Assembly (NCBI GenBank): GCA_964586785.1
Contig: CAZPHS010000007.1
Location: forward strand, 1-64,000
Origin: SZUA-584 sp041656035
GTDB taxonomy: Bacteria; Bacillota; Clostridia; Christensenellales; SZUA-584
DNA: 64,000 nt
Direction of reading: 5' to 3'
The notes under the pieces are model-generated. The model was given only the letters and a program-made list of their open reading frames with translations. It was not told the origin of the DNA and did not search any database. Shown piece by piece: positions 33,932 through 43,295 of this stretch (positions are counted from its first letter, which is position 1; each line of letters opens with the position of its first letter). The position numbers and the translations under genes were made by a program.

Positions 33932-36373
33932 TCAGCTTTCGTCATTCTCTTCTTCTTCTTCCGGCTTGACAAGAGCGGCGGATACCACATGTGTTTCGTC
34001 GTCGACATTCATCAGCCGAACGCCCTGGGTATCTCTGCCGTACACCGATATTTCGCCGACCTTTGTGCGGATAATTATACCCGCGTCATTAATAAGCATC
34101 AAGTCCTCGTTTCCCTCCACAATGCCTATAACGCACAGATCGCCTGTTTTCTCCGTTATATTCAGCGTTTTTATTCCTATACCGCCTCTTCTTTGAAGCT
34201 TATATTCGGATATGGGAGTGCGTTTCCCGTAGCCGTTTTGAGTAACAACAAGCACATCGCTGTCCCGTTTTACCACGCTTGCGCCTATAACGCTGTCACC
34301 GTCACGTAAAGTTATGGCTTTAACGCCCATAGCCGTGCGCCCCATGTCTCTTACATCGTCTTCTGAAAATTTAATTGACATGCCTTTTGTTGTGCCTACG
34401 ATTAACTCATCGCTGCCGCTTGTTAAAAGAACGCCTATAAGCTCGTCGCCGTCCCTTAACCCAATGGCAATAAGCCCCGATTGGCGAATATTTTTAAACG
34501 CGCTTGCCGATGTCTTTTTAATAATACCGTTCTTTGTAACCAGCGCCAGCATGGTGTCCTCGTCCGCTTCCATAACCGGAAACACGGCCGAAACCTTCTC
34601 TCCCGCGTCAAGAGACAGAAGATTTACAATAGCTATACCTTTGGCCGTCCGTCCCGTTTCGGGAAGCTCGTAGCATTTACGGCGGTATACCTTGCCCATA
34701 TTCGTAAAGAAAAGAAGCTGACTGTGGGTAGAGGTAATTATTACGTGCTCGGCAAAGTCTTCTTCACGCGCCGTAAGACCGGTAACGCCTTTACCGCCGC
34801 GTTTCTGGGTGCGGTAAGCGTCGGAACGTATTCTTTTGATATATCCGAAATGAGTAAGCGTTACCACCATTTCTTCTTCCTGTATAAGCTCGTCAAGGTC
34901 TATATCGTCCGCGGAAAAAGTAATTTCAGTCCGGCGGTCGTCGGCGTATTTCTGCTTTATCTCGAGCAGCTCCTGCTTTATAATATCAAGCACCATCTGC
35001 GGTGTGGCAAGCATCAGATTCAAATAAGCGATACGCTCTATAAGCTTTTCGTATTCGCTTTGAATCTTGTCCCTCTCAAGGCCTGTAAGCCTTTGCAGGC
35101 GCATGTCGAGTATCGCCTGAGCCTGTTTGTCGCTTAACGCGAAACGGGTCGTTAAAGAGTTTTTCGCGGTCGGCACATCCGGCGATTTTTTAATAAGCTC
35201 CACTATCTCGTCTATGTTGTCAAGAGCGATTATCAGCCCTTTGAGTATATGCGCGCGCGCCTGCGCTTTTTCAAGCTCATGCCTTGTGCGCCGCACAACA
35301 ACGTCCTTTTGGTGTTCGATATAATGAAACAAAAGCTCCTTTAGGTTAAGAACCTTAGGCTCGCCGTCTACAAGCGCCAGCATTATAACGCCGAAGGTAT
35401 CCTGCATCTGTGTGTGTTTATACAGGCGGTTTAACACCACATTGGCGTTTACGTCTCTTTTAAGCTCTATAACGATACGCATACCGCTTTTGTCACTCTC
35501 GTCGCGTATATCGGATATGCCGTCTAAATGCTTATCCTGAACGAGGTCCGCAATACGCGATATAAGCGCGGCTTTGTTTACCTGGTAAGGCAGTTCGGTA
35601 ACGATTATGCGCTGCCTTCCGGCTTTAAACTCTTCTATTTCGGCATGGGCGCGCACACAAATTTTGCCGCGGCCGGTATGATACGCCTGCGATATGCCTG
35701 CGGTGCCCATAACAATACCGCCTGTAGGGAAATCCGGACCTTTTATGTACTGCATAAGAGAGTTTACGTCCGCATCGGCGTCATCTATAAGGCATAATGT
35801 GGCGTCAATGACTTCCGCAAGGTTATGGGGCGGTATGTTGGTCGCCATTCCCACCGCTATTCCGCCTGTTCCGTTTATAAGAAGGTTCGGGAATTTTGCC
35901 GGCATCACCGCGGGCTGCATAAGCGTTTCGTCAAAGTTCGGCGTAAAATCCACAGTGTCTTTTTCTATATCGCGCAGCAGCTCCATGGCGATAGGAGAGA
36001 GCCGCGCCTCCGTATAACGCATCGCGGCGGGAGCGTCGCCGTCCACGCTTCCAAAGTTTCCGTGTCCGCTTACCAAAAGGTGCCTTGTGGAAAAATCCTG
36101 CGCCATACGTACCATAGCCATATAAACCGCGGAATCACCATGGGGATGGTACTTGCCCAGAACATCGCCCACTATGCGCGCGCTCTTGCGGAAAGGCTTA
36201 TCCGGAGCGAGCGCAAGTTCGCTCATCGAATATAGTATACGGCGGTGTACGGGCTTTAAGCCGTCCCGCACATCCGGCAGCGCGCGGTTTATAATAACCG
36301 CCATCGCGTATGAGATAAAAGATGTTTTCATCTCTTTTTCTATATCTATAGGTAATATTGATTTTCTTTCCAT
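33932..36373 (-). CDS. gyrA: DNA gyrase subunit A
   Basis: The 813-residue subunit cuts and rejoins DNA and wraps it through its C-terminal propeller. The active-site Tyr is in AAMRYTE (about residue 120), and the GyrA box is QKRGGKG. In the quinolone region GKYHPHGDSAVYMAM, Ser81 is kept, but Met85 occupies the place of the acidic residue Asp87 of E. coli. The C-terminus is acidic. It lies 13 bases after gyrB in the remB-gyrB-gyrA unit. Confidence 0.97.
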   Translation of the reverse strand: MERKSILPIDIEKEMKTSFISYAMAVIINRALPDVRDGLKPVHRRILYSMSELALAPDKPFRKSARIVGDVLGKYHPHGDSAVYMAMVRMAQDFSTRHLLVSGHGNFGSVDGDAPAAMRYTEARLSPIAMELLRDIEKDTVDFTPNFDETLMQPAVMPAKFPNLLINGTGGIAVGMATNIPPHNLAEVIDATLCLIDDADADVNSLMQYIKGPDFPTGGIVMGTAGISQAYHTGRGKICVRAHAEIEEFKAGRQRIIVTELPYQVNKAALISRIADLVQDKHLDGISDIRDESDKSGMRIVIELKRDVNANVVLNRLYKHTQMQDTFGVIMLALVDGEPKVLNLKELLFHYIEHQKDVVVRRTRHELEKAQARAHILKGLIIALDNIDEIVELIKKSPDVPTAKNSLTTRFALSDKQAQAILDMRLQRLTGLERDKIQSEYEKLIERIAYLNLMLATPQMVLDIIKQELLEIKQKYADDRRTEITFSADDIDLDELIQEEEMVVTLTHFGYIKRIRSDAYRTQKRGGKGVTGLTAREEDFAEHVIITSTHSQLLFFTNMGKVYRRKCYELPETGRTAKGIAIVNLLSLDAGEKVSAVFPVMEADEDTMLALVTKNGIIKKTSASAFKNIRQSGLIAIGLRDGDELIGVLLTSGSDELIVGTTKGMSIKFSEDDVRDMGRTAMGVKAITLRDGDSVIGASVVKRDSDVLVVTQNGYGKRTPISEYKLQRRGGIGIKTLNITEKTGDLCVIGIVEGNEDLMLINDAGIIIRTKVGEISVYGRDTQGVRLMNVDDETHVVSAALVKPEEEEENDES

Positions 36374-36386
36374 TACATGCCGCCTC

Positions 36387-38291
36387 CTATACGTCCAGAT
36401 TTACAACAAGCTTGGCGTTTTGTTCTATAAATTCCCGTCGCGGCTCAACCGCGTCGCCCATCAGTATTGTAAATATTTCTTCCGCTTCAATCGCGTTTTC
36501 AAGCGTAACCTTAAGAAGCGTTCTTTTCTCGGGGTCCATAGTGGTGTCCCAAAGCTGCTCGGGATTCATCTCGCCAAGCCCTTTATAACGCTGTATGGCA
36601 ACGCCGTCACGCCCTATTTCGCCAAGGTAATCTTCAAGCGCGGCGTCGCTGTATATATATTTTTCAGTTTTATTTTTGGTTACCTTATAAAGCGGCGGCT
36701 GTGCTATGTACACGTGCCCCGCGTCGATAAGCTCGCGCATGTACCGGTAAAAAAAAGTAAGAAGCAGTATACGTATATGGCTGCCGTCAACGTCCGCGTC
36801 CGTCATGCATATAATGCGGTTGTAGCGCAGCTTGGATACATCGAATTCTTCGCCTATACCCGCCCCGAAGGCGGTCGCCATTGCGCGTATTTCGTTATTG
36901 GCAAGCGCTTTATCCTGCCGGGTTTTTTCAACATTAAGAATTTTGCCGCGCAGAGGAAGTATCGCCTGGAAACGGCGGTCTCTGCCCTGTTTGGCGCTTC
37001 CGCCGGCGCTGTCGCCCTCAACTATAAAAATCTCGCATTTTTCCGCGTCTCTTTCGCTGCAGTCGGCGAGCTTGCCGGGAAGAGAAGCGCTCTCAAGCGC
37101 GGATTTGCGCCTTGTCAATTCCCGCGCCTTGCGCGCGGCCTCGCGTGCGTGACGCGCTATAAGACATTTGCCGACTATCTCTCGCGCAACGGAGGGGTTT
37201 TCCTCAAGGAACGCCTTTAATTCCTGCCCCAAAGCGCCGTCAACTAAAGGGCGCACTTCGCTGTTGCCAAGCTTTGTTTTTGTCTGGCCCTCAAATTGCG
37301 GCTCGTGTATTTTTACGCTTACAACGGCGGTTAATCCCTCGCGTATGTCTTCGCCCGAAAGGTTTTCTTCCTTTTCTTTTATCAGGTTAAACCGGCGCGC
37401 GTAATCGTTTATAACACGCGTTAAACCCGATTTGAAACCCAAAAGATGCGTTCCGCCCTCGTGAGTGGGTATATTGTTCGCGTATGTGAAAATGTTTTCG
37501 TTGTAAGATTCGTTGTACTGCATGGCAATCTCAACAACGGTGCCGTCCTTTTCTGAACAAAAGTAAATTGGCTGCGGATGAAGCGCGGTTTTGTTTTTGC
37601 CCAAATACTTGACAAATTCTATTATACCGCCTTCGAAGCAGTAATCGTAATGCTTACCGGTGCGCTCGTCGTCTATTATTATACGAACGCCTTTGTTTAA
37701 AAAGGCCAGTTCGCGCATACGCGCGCGCAGCGTGTCAAACACAAAATCAACCGTTTCAAAAATCTGCGTATCCGGCCAGAACTGTATCATTGTTCCGGTA
37801 TTGTCGGTTTTGCCTACGATTTCTATTTCGCCTTGGGCTTCGCCGCGAATAAATGTCATGCTGTAGACGCTGCCGTTGCGGTAAACCTGCGCAATCAGCT
37901 TTTGAGATAAGGCATTGACTACCGAAACACCCACGCCGTGAAGCCCTCCGGATACTTTATATCCTTCCCCGCCAAACTTGCCGCCGGCATGAAGCATGGT
38001 TAAAGCAACCTCGAGCGCGGATTTGCCCACCTTTTGCTGCGTGCCGACAGGTATGCCGCGCCCGTTGTCCGATATGCAGGCGCTGCCGTCGCATTTTAAG
38101 GTTACGGTAATTTTATCGCAGTAGCCCGCCATAGCTTCGTCAACCGAGTTGTCAACCACTTCGTATACAAGATGGTGCAAGCCCCGCTCGTCCGTAGAGC
38201 CGATGTACATACCCGGTCTTTTTCGCACGGGCTCTAGGCCTTCCAGCACTTGTATTTGTGAAGCGTCGTAATTTTGCTTGATTTTTTGCAT
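36387..38291 (-). CDS. gyrB: DNA gyrase subunit B
   Basis: The 634-residue ATPase subunit of gyrase. GHKL-type ATP-binding motifs (DNGRGIPVG, GGLHGVGVSVVNAL), the TOPRIM motif EGDSAGGSAKQGRD with ILPLRGKILNVEK, and DADVDGSHI are all present. AAGGAG precedes the ATG. It is on the minus strand about 20 kb from dnaA, not in the dnaA-dnaN-recF cluster usual in Bacillota. Confidence 0.97.
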   Translation of the reverse strand: MQKIKQNYDASQIQVLEGLEPVRKRPGMYIGSTDERGLHHLVYEVVDNSVDEAMAGYCDKITVTLKCDGSACISDNGRGIPVGTQQKVGKSALEVALTMLHAGGKFGGEGYKVSGGLHGVGVSVVNALSQKLIAQVYRNGSVYSMTFIRGEAQGEIEIVGKTDNTGTMIQFWPDTQIFETVDFVFDTLRARMRELAFLNKGVRIIIDDERTGKHYDYCFEGGIIEFVKYLGKNKTALHPQPIYFCSEKDGTVVEIAMQYNESYNENIFTYANNIPTHEGGTHLLGFKSGLTRVINDYARRFNLIKEKEENLSGEDIREGLTAVVSVKIHEPQFEGQTKTKLGNSEVRPLVDGALGQELKAFLEENPSVAREIVGKCLIARHAREAARKARELTRRKSALESASLPGKLADCSERDAEKCEIFIVEGDSAGGSAKQGRDRRFQAILPLRGKILNVEKTRQDKALANNEIRAMATAFGAGIGEEFDVSKLRYNRIICMTDADVDGSHIRILLLTFFYRYMRELIDAGHVYIAQPPLYKVTKNKTEKYIYSDAALEDYLGEIGRDGVAIQRYKGLGEMNPEQLWDTTMDPEKRTLLKVTLENAIEAEEIFTILMGDAVEPRREFIEQNAKLVVNLDV

Positions 38292-38312
38292 GGTACTCTC
38301 CTTAAGTAAAAA

Positions 38313-38341
38313 CTTTTATCGCAACGGTTTATGCTTTCCAA
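38313..38341 (-). promoter_or_regulatory. Possible internal promoter of gyrB-gyrA
   Basis: On the minus strand TTGGAA (38336-38341), 17 bases, TAAAAG (38313-38318), before gyrB. It would allow gyrase expression apart from remB. The boxes are only fair. Confidence 0.35.
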
Positions 38342-38384
38342 TAAAAGCGCGCCGTTATTTTATTGTCTAAAAAAGACGCCCGCT

Positions 38385-38627
38385 TTACTGTGAGCGCTTA
38401 TAAAGAGTCGCCGGTGATAACGGTGAATAATAAATAAAATCTTTGTTCAAGAACCGCGAAATAATAACCGATTTAACGTTATAGTCTTCAATGTATATCG
38501 TATGCGCGCGATCGCTCAGCTTTTTTAAAAAAGCGTTGGTGTCATTGTTTATCATAGCTTCTTTATAATCAAGTATAAGTACAATATTTTTTAGCGGCAC
38601 AGTCGCGTCTTTGCCTATATGAAGCAT
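38385..38627 (-). CDS. remB: RemB-like protein (DUF370, YaaB type)
   Basis: The 80-residue protein matches the small DUF370 family through its pattern MLHIGKD...NIVLILDYKEA and the C-terminal YYSPLSPATLYKRS. RemB/YaaB lies beside gyrB in Bacillus too, and the related RemA is a DNA-binding regulator of matrix genes; RemB's own role is poorly known. GGAGG precedes the ATG by ten bases. The position before gyrB supports the call. Confidence 0.85.
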   Translation of the reverse strand: MLHIGKDATVPLKNIVLILDYKEAMINNDTNAFLKKLSDRAHTIYIEDYNVKSVIISRFLNKDFIYYSPLSPATLYKRSQ

Positions 38628-38672
38628 TAAAATTTACCCTCCGGTCGTCCTTTTGTTTGCTGGTATATCGCG

Positions 38673-38702
38673 ATTATAATAAATACAAATCTAAATCTAC
38701 AA
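38673..38702 (-). promoter_or_regulatory. Promoter of remB-gyrB-gyrA
   Basis: On the minus strand TTGTAG (38697-38702), 18 bases, TATAAT (38673-38678), 46 bases before remB. Confidence 0.5.
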
Positions 38703-38792
38703 TATTATATATATTATAGTCTAAATCTTAGAATTTTAAAAGTAAAAAGTATGGTTTGTTACACATGGCGTTTTGGTTTTTTTAGATGAAAG

Positions 38793-38827
38793 CCCGTGTT
38801 GCGAACGGGCAAAAAAACAGATATACT
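38793..38827 (+). promoter_or_regulatory. Promoter of purL with inverted repeat over the -35 box
   Basis: TTGCGA (38799-38804), 17 bases, TATACT (38822-38827), 29 bases before purL. An inverted repeat GCCCGT/ACGGGC (38793-38810) encloses the -35 box. This could be an operator. It does not match the Bacillus PurBox, and no riboswitch fold is apparent. Confidence 0.5.
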
Positions 38828-38856
38828 GCTTGTATATTATAGCCAAGGAGAAAATG

Positions 38857-41800
38857 ATGGCACAGGTAAGGCGCATTTTCGTGGAAAAAAAAGAAGGGTT
38901 TGATGTCGCGGCAAAAAAAATGCTCGCGGATTTTAGGTCTACGCTTGGCAAAACCTCTCTTGAGGGCGTTCGCGCGCTTATACGTTATGATATAGAGGGT
39001 TTGGACGATGAGAGCTTTGGTTTTGCGTTGGCGACTGTGTTTTCCGAACCGGCGGTTGATATCGTTCACTTCGGCAGCTTTGAAACAAATATGGGCGATA
39101 TTGTTTTCGCGGCGGAGTATCTGCCCGGCCAGTACGACCAACGCGCCGACAGCGCCGCCCAGTGTACCGAACTTGCGGTGCGCTGCGCAAGGCCTGTTGT
39201 TAAATGCGCGAATGTATATGTATTAAGCGGTATAGGCGAGGCCGACGCTTTGGATATTAAAAACTATGTAATAAACCCTGTGGATTCGCGGGAAGCGTCG
39301 TCGGTTTTGCCCGACACTTTAAAAGAAGAGCTGCCCGCCCCTCCGGATGTGCCGGAAATCAACGGTTTTTGTGTGCTTGACGAGAACGGCTTAAAAGAGA
39401 TGATTGGCGATTACGCGCTTGCCATGAGCTTAGAGGATATTAAATTTGTGCAGGCGTACTATCGCCGCGACGAGATGCGGAACCCGACTCTTGCGGAAAT
39501 CCGTGTGATAGACACGTACTGGTCTGATCATTGCCGTCACACCACTTTTTTAACAAAGCTTACCGATATTTCGTTTGACGATACCGCTCAAGACGCAAAA
39601 GCGGTATTTGAGGAATATTTAAAGGCGAGAGAGCAAGCGGGCGTTAAAAAAGATATATGCCTTATGGAAATTGCGACGCTGTACGCAAAGGAAGCAAAGC
39701 AAAAAGGGCTTATGAAGGATTTTGACGAGTCCGAAGAAATTAACGCTTGTTCCATACGCCAAAAGATAATGGTTGACGGAAAGCTTCGCGATTATATTAT
39801 TATGTTTAAAAACGAAACGCACAATCATCCTACCGAAATCGAGCCTTTCGGAGGCGCTGCCACTTGCCTTGGCGGAGCGATACGAGACCCGCTTTCGGGG
39901 CGCGGTTATGTTTATCACGCCATGCGCGTTACCGGAAGCGGCGATCCGCGCGAGGCGATAGCGGACACAATGCCGGGCAAGCTGCCCCAGCGTAAAATAT
40001 GCAGGGACGCCGCCGCCGGCTATTCGTCTTACGGCAACCAGATAGGGCTTGCGACCGGCCTTGTTGATGAAATTTACCATAAGGGATATAAGGCGAAACG
40101 CATGGAGATTGGCGCCGTTGTGGGCGCCGCGCCCGCGGAAAATGTGGTGAGAAAAAAGCCGCGGCCTGATGATTTGATACTGCTGCTCGGCGGCGCGACG
40201 GGAAGAGACGGCTGCGGCGGCGCGACCGGTTCTTCTAAGGCCCATGATAAGCAATCTATCGATACATGCGGCGCGCAGGTGCAAAAGGGCGACCCGCTCA
40301 CGGAGCGTAAACTGCAGCGTCTTTTCAGAAACGGTGATTTCTCAAAGCGCGTAAAACGCTGCAATGATTTCGGCGCCGGAGGAGTTTGTGTGGCCATAGG
40401 CGAGCTGGCGGACGGAGTGAGCGTCAATCTGGATTTGGTGCGCAAAAAGTACGAAGGGCTCTCGGGGATAGAGCTTGCAATATCCGAAAGCCAGGAGCGA
40501 ATGGCTGTTGTTATAGACCCCAAGGATTTGGACGCTGTGTTACGTCTCGCCGCCGGGGAAAACCTGCACGCGGCGCAGGTTGCGACAGTTACGGACCGCG
40601 GACGAATGGAGCTTATATGGCGGGGCAAGCCAATAGTGTCCATAAAGCGCGAATTCTTAAACACCAACGGCGCGACGTCAACAGCGGCCGCGAGGGTGGC
40701 GGGGCTTGAACATTTCGGATTGTTTGACGAACCTTTTACCGGTAATTTTTCTGACAGGCTGCGCGCGGCGCTTTTTGACATAAACATATGCTCTAAAAAA
40801 GGGCTTATCGAAATGTTTGATTCGACCGTTGGCGCCGCCGCGGTAACTATGCCTCTCGGCGGAGAAAACCAGCTGACGCCGGTGCAGGCAATGGCGGCGA
40901 AAGTTGCCGCCGACGGCGACTGCGAAGACGCGAGCCTATTCTCGTTTGGATTTGACCCTTATATGATGGAGAAAAACCCTTTTATTGGCGCCGTTTATTC
41001 CGTAGTGCTTTCTCTGGCCAAGCTGGCCGCGTCCGGCGGTGATATAAACCGCGCGCGGCTGACTTTGCAGGAATATTTTGAACGCATGACGGACGCGCAA
41101 AGCTGGGGCAAGCCTCTTGCGGCGCTGCTCGGCGCGTGGTGGGCGCAGCGAAACTTAAACACTCCCGCCATTGGCGGTAAAGATTCTATGTCCGGCACAT
41201 TTGAGGATATAAACGTGCCGCCTACGCTTGTATCTTTCGCGCTGTGCATACAAAAGGCAAACCGCGTTATATCTCCGGAGTTTAAAAGGCAGGGAAACGG
41301 TATATACCGTGTTCGCATTAAAAGGAATGAGAACGGTATGCCGTGTTTTGACAGCATAAAAGAGCTATACGCCAAAATGCTCAAAGGTATGGAAGACGGA
41401 AGCATTATATCCGCCTGCGCGGTGGAACGCGGCGGCGTGCTCGCGGCGGTATCAAAAATGGCTTTCGGAAACAATATAGGCGCGAAAATAGAAAAAGGCA
41501 GCCTTGACGAAATGTTCGGCAAAGCATACGGCGACATTATTATTGAGGGCTGCGGCGTTGATTTTGAGCGTATAGGCACAACGGGCGGCGATTCTATTGA
41601 GTTTGGCGGCGAGTTGGTATCCCTTACGGAGCTGCGCGGCGTATATGAAAGCGCGTTGTCGGGCGTTTACCCGCCGCGGAACAAGCCGACGGGAAGCGCG
41701 CCGGATAAGCTTTTTTACGCTAAAGGTGTGCACATATATTCGCGGGAAAAGGTTAGGCCGCGCGTTATCATTCCGGCTTTTCCGGGCACAAACGGAGAAT

Positions 41801-42546
41801 ATGATTCTGCGAACGCGTTTAACAGGGCGGGCGGAATTGCCGATATATTCCCTATTCGAAATCTATGCGCCGCCGATATCGAGTTTAGTATTGCTGAGAT
41901 GTCAAAGCGTATAAGGCAAAGCCAGATTCTCGTATTTTCCGGCGGTTTCTCGGGAGGCGATGAACCGGACGGCTCGGGCAAGTTTATTGCCGCGCTCATG
42001 CGCGAACCCCGCGTTTCGGACGCCGTGTATGATTTGCTCGACAGGGACGGATTGATACTGGGCATTTGCAACGGTTTTCAGGCGCTTATAAAGCTTGGGC
42101 TTGTTCCGTACGGCGAAATTCGTAAAATGCGGCAGGAGAGCCCCACATTGACGTTTAACCATATCGGCCGTCACGTATCGAGGGCGGTAAGGACGAGAGT
42201 ATCGTCTAACGCCTCGCCCTGGCTGGTAAACTGCCGCGTCGGCGATATATTTACCGTTCCCGTATCTCACGGCGAGGGACGTTTTTCCGCGACTGTTGAC
42301 GAGGCGCGATATCTTCTCGACAACGGTCTTATCGCTTCGCAGTACGTCGATGAAAACGGCGTGCCGACTATGGGAGAAGGCAATCCCAACGGATCTTTGT
42401 TTGCCGTTGAAGGGCTTCTCTCGCCCGACGGGCGTATATTGGGAAAGATGGGGCACAACGAACGCTGCGGTTCCGGCACGCTGCGAAATGTGCCGGGCGA
42501 AAAAGACCAGCGGATTTTTGAAAGCGGCGTAAATTACTTTCTGTAA
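38857..42546 (+). CDS. purL: Phosphoribosylformylglycinamidine synthase, single-chain form
   Basis: The 1229-residue enzyme makes FGAM from FGAR, glutamine and ATP in purine synthesis. It is the long form: N-terminal domain, two ATP-binding-type halves (FKNETHNHPTEIEPFGG; GIGGKDS-type motif IGGKDSMSGTFED), and a C-terminal glutaminase with the nucleophile in GICNGFQ and the His in VSHGEGRF. Many Bacillota instead use separate PurS, PurQ and short PurL. ATG 38857 follows AAGGAG; the upstream frame overlaps the promoter. No other de novo purine gene adjoins it. Confidence 0.96.
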   Translation: MAQVRRIFVEKKEGFDVAAKKMLADFRSTLGKTSLEGVRALIRYDIEGLDDESFGFALATVFSEPAVDIVHFGSFETNMGDIVFAAEYLPGQYDQRADSAAQCTELAVRCARPVVKCANVYVLSGIGEADALDIKNYVINPVDSREASSVLPDTLKEELPAPPDVPEINGFCVLDENGLKEMIGDYALAMSLEDIKFVQAYYRRDEMRNPTLAEIRVIDTYWSDHCRHTTFLTKLTDISFDDTAQDAKAVFEEYLKAREQAGVKKDICLMEIATLYAKEAKQKGLMKDFDESEEINACSIRQKIMVDGKLRDYIIMFKNETHNHPTEIEPFGGAATCLGGAIRDPLSGRGYVYHAMRVTGSGDPREAIADTMPGKLPQRKICRDAAAGYSSYGNQIGLATGLVDEIYHKGYKAKRMEIGAVVGAAPAENVVRKKPRPDDLILLLGGATGRDGCGGATGSSKAHDKQSIDTCGAQVQKGDPLTERKLQRLFRNGDFSKRVKRCNDFGAGGVCVAIGELADGVSVNLDLVRKKYEGLSGIELAISESQERMAVVIDPKDLDAVLRLAAGENLHAAQVATVTDRGRMELIWRGKPIVSIKREFLNTNGATSTAAARVAGLEHFGLFDEPFTGNFSDRLRAALFDINICSKKGLIEMFDSTVGAAAVTMPLGGENQLTPVQAMAAKVAADGDCEDASLFSFGFDPYMMEKNPFIGAVYSVVLSLAKLAASGGDINRARLTLQEYFERMTDAQSWGKPLAALLGAWWAQRNLNTPAIGGKDSMSGTFEDINVPPTLVSFALCIQKANRVISPEFKRQGNGIYRVRIKRNENGMPCFDSIKELYAKMLKGMEDGSIISACAVERGGVLAAVSKMAFGNNIGAKIEKGSLDEMFGKAYGDIIIEGCGVDFERIGTTGGDSIEFGGELVSLTELRGVYESALSGVYPPRNKPTGSAPDKLFYAKGVHIYSREKVRPRVIIPAFPGTNGEYDSANAFNRAGGIADIFPIRNLCAADIEFSIAEMSKRIRQSQILVFSGGFSGGDEPDGSGKFIAALMREPRVSDAVYDLLDRDGLILGICNGFQALIKLGLVPYGEIRKMRQESPTLTFNHIGRHVSRAVRTRVSSNASPWLVNCRVGDIFTVPVSHGEGRFSATVDEARYLLDNGLIASQYVDENGVPTMGEGNPNGSLFAVEGLLSPDGRILGKMGHNERCGSGTLRNVPGEKDQRIFESGVNYFL

Positions 42547-42570
42547 AAGGCTTCGGTTATTTTCAGCCAC

Positions 42571-42593
42571 AAAAAAAGACGGGTCGCCCCGCC
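42571..42593 (-). terminator. Terminator of hpf
   Basis: On the minus strand GGCGGG and CCCGTC pair (one wobble) around a 4-base loop and are followed by seven Ts. It lies seven bases after the hpf stop codon, between the convergent purL and hpf genes. Confidence 0.7.
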
Positions 42594-42599
42594 TTATTG

Positions 42600-43124
42600 T
42601 TAGTCTTCGTCCGGCTCTATAAGCCCCAAATCACCGTCGTAGCGCTGATATAACACGTTTATCTCATTTGTTTTAGCGTTCCGGAATACAAAAAACTGAT
42701 GACCCAAAAGCTCCATCTGCATCTTTGCTTCTTCTATATCCATGGGCTTTACCACAAACCGTTTTGTACGCACAATCGCCGGCATTTTTTCAGCGGTTTC
42801 AAAAAGCTCGTCTTCCTTGGCGAACGCGCCGTCGCGCAGCCGCTTTTTAAGCGCCGTGCGGTGCTTGTTTATCTGTTTCTCAAGTTTTTTTATCACGCCG
42901 TCCACCGACGCGTACATGTCTCCGGTAGATTCTTCGCCTCTTAGCACTATACCGTCGAACGGAATGGTAACCTCTACTATATGTCTTGATTTTTGGATTG
43001 ACATTGTTATCTGCGCTTCGGTATCCTCGCCAAAATACCTTTTTAGTTTGGACACCTTTTTAGTAACAAGATCTTTTAAGTAATCCGAGACTTCCATACC
43101 TTTTCCCGAAATTGTAACGCGCAT
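42600..43124 (-). CDS. hpf: Ribosome hibernation promoting factor, long form
   Basis: The 174-residue protein has the N-terminal S30AE/YfiA domain (MRVTISGKGMEV...) and the C-terminal dimerisation domain (VVKPMDIEEAKMQMELLGH) of long HPF, which pairs 70S ribosomes into inactive 100S dimers in slow growth. The ATG at 43124 is chosen to fit the family's start; GGGGG lies nine bases upstream. The frame is open upstream but that part does not resemble the family. It lies downstream of the SRP RNA. Confidence 0.94.
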   Translation of the reverse strand: MRVTISGKGMEVSDYLKDLVTKKVSKLKRYFGEDTEAQITMSIQKSRHIVEVTIPFDGIVLRGEESTGDMYASVDGVIKKLEKQINKHRTALKKRLRDGAFAKEDELFETAEKMPAIVRTKRFVVKPMDIEEAKMQMELLGHQFFVFRNAKTNEINVLYQRYDGDLGLIEPDED

Positions 43125-43295
43125 AATATATGCCCCCTCTCTGCGAATTATTGATTTTTTATCATTAAGACTGCGCTTATATTTATATTTTACCTCCATT
43201 CGAATAATGATAAACAATTGTCTTTATTAACATTACTATTCGCCCGTATTGTTGTTTTCTCCTGCCGAATAAAAAGAACTTTTTGGTACAATAAT
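43125..43295. other. Spacer between SRP RNA and hpf
   Basis: AT-rich spacer. Just past the RNA lies AAAAAG/CTTTTT (about 43271-43284), which could serve as a weak processing or termination signal for the SRP RNA on the minus strand. A clear hpf promoter was not found. No gene is seen. Confidence 0.35.

Noticed and set aside
36153..37220. Plus-strand open frame of 355 codons opposite gyrA-gyrB
   Set aside because: It overlaps two well-supported gyrase genes in antisense, has no ribosome site of note and no recognisable domain.
38793..38811. Hairpin upstream of purL as terminator of the remB side
   Set aside because: Neither direction shows a T-run after the stem, and the divergent genes start outward from it.
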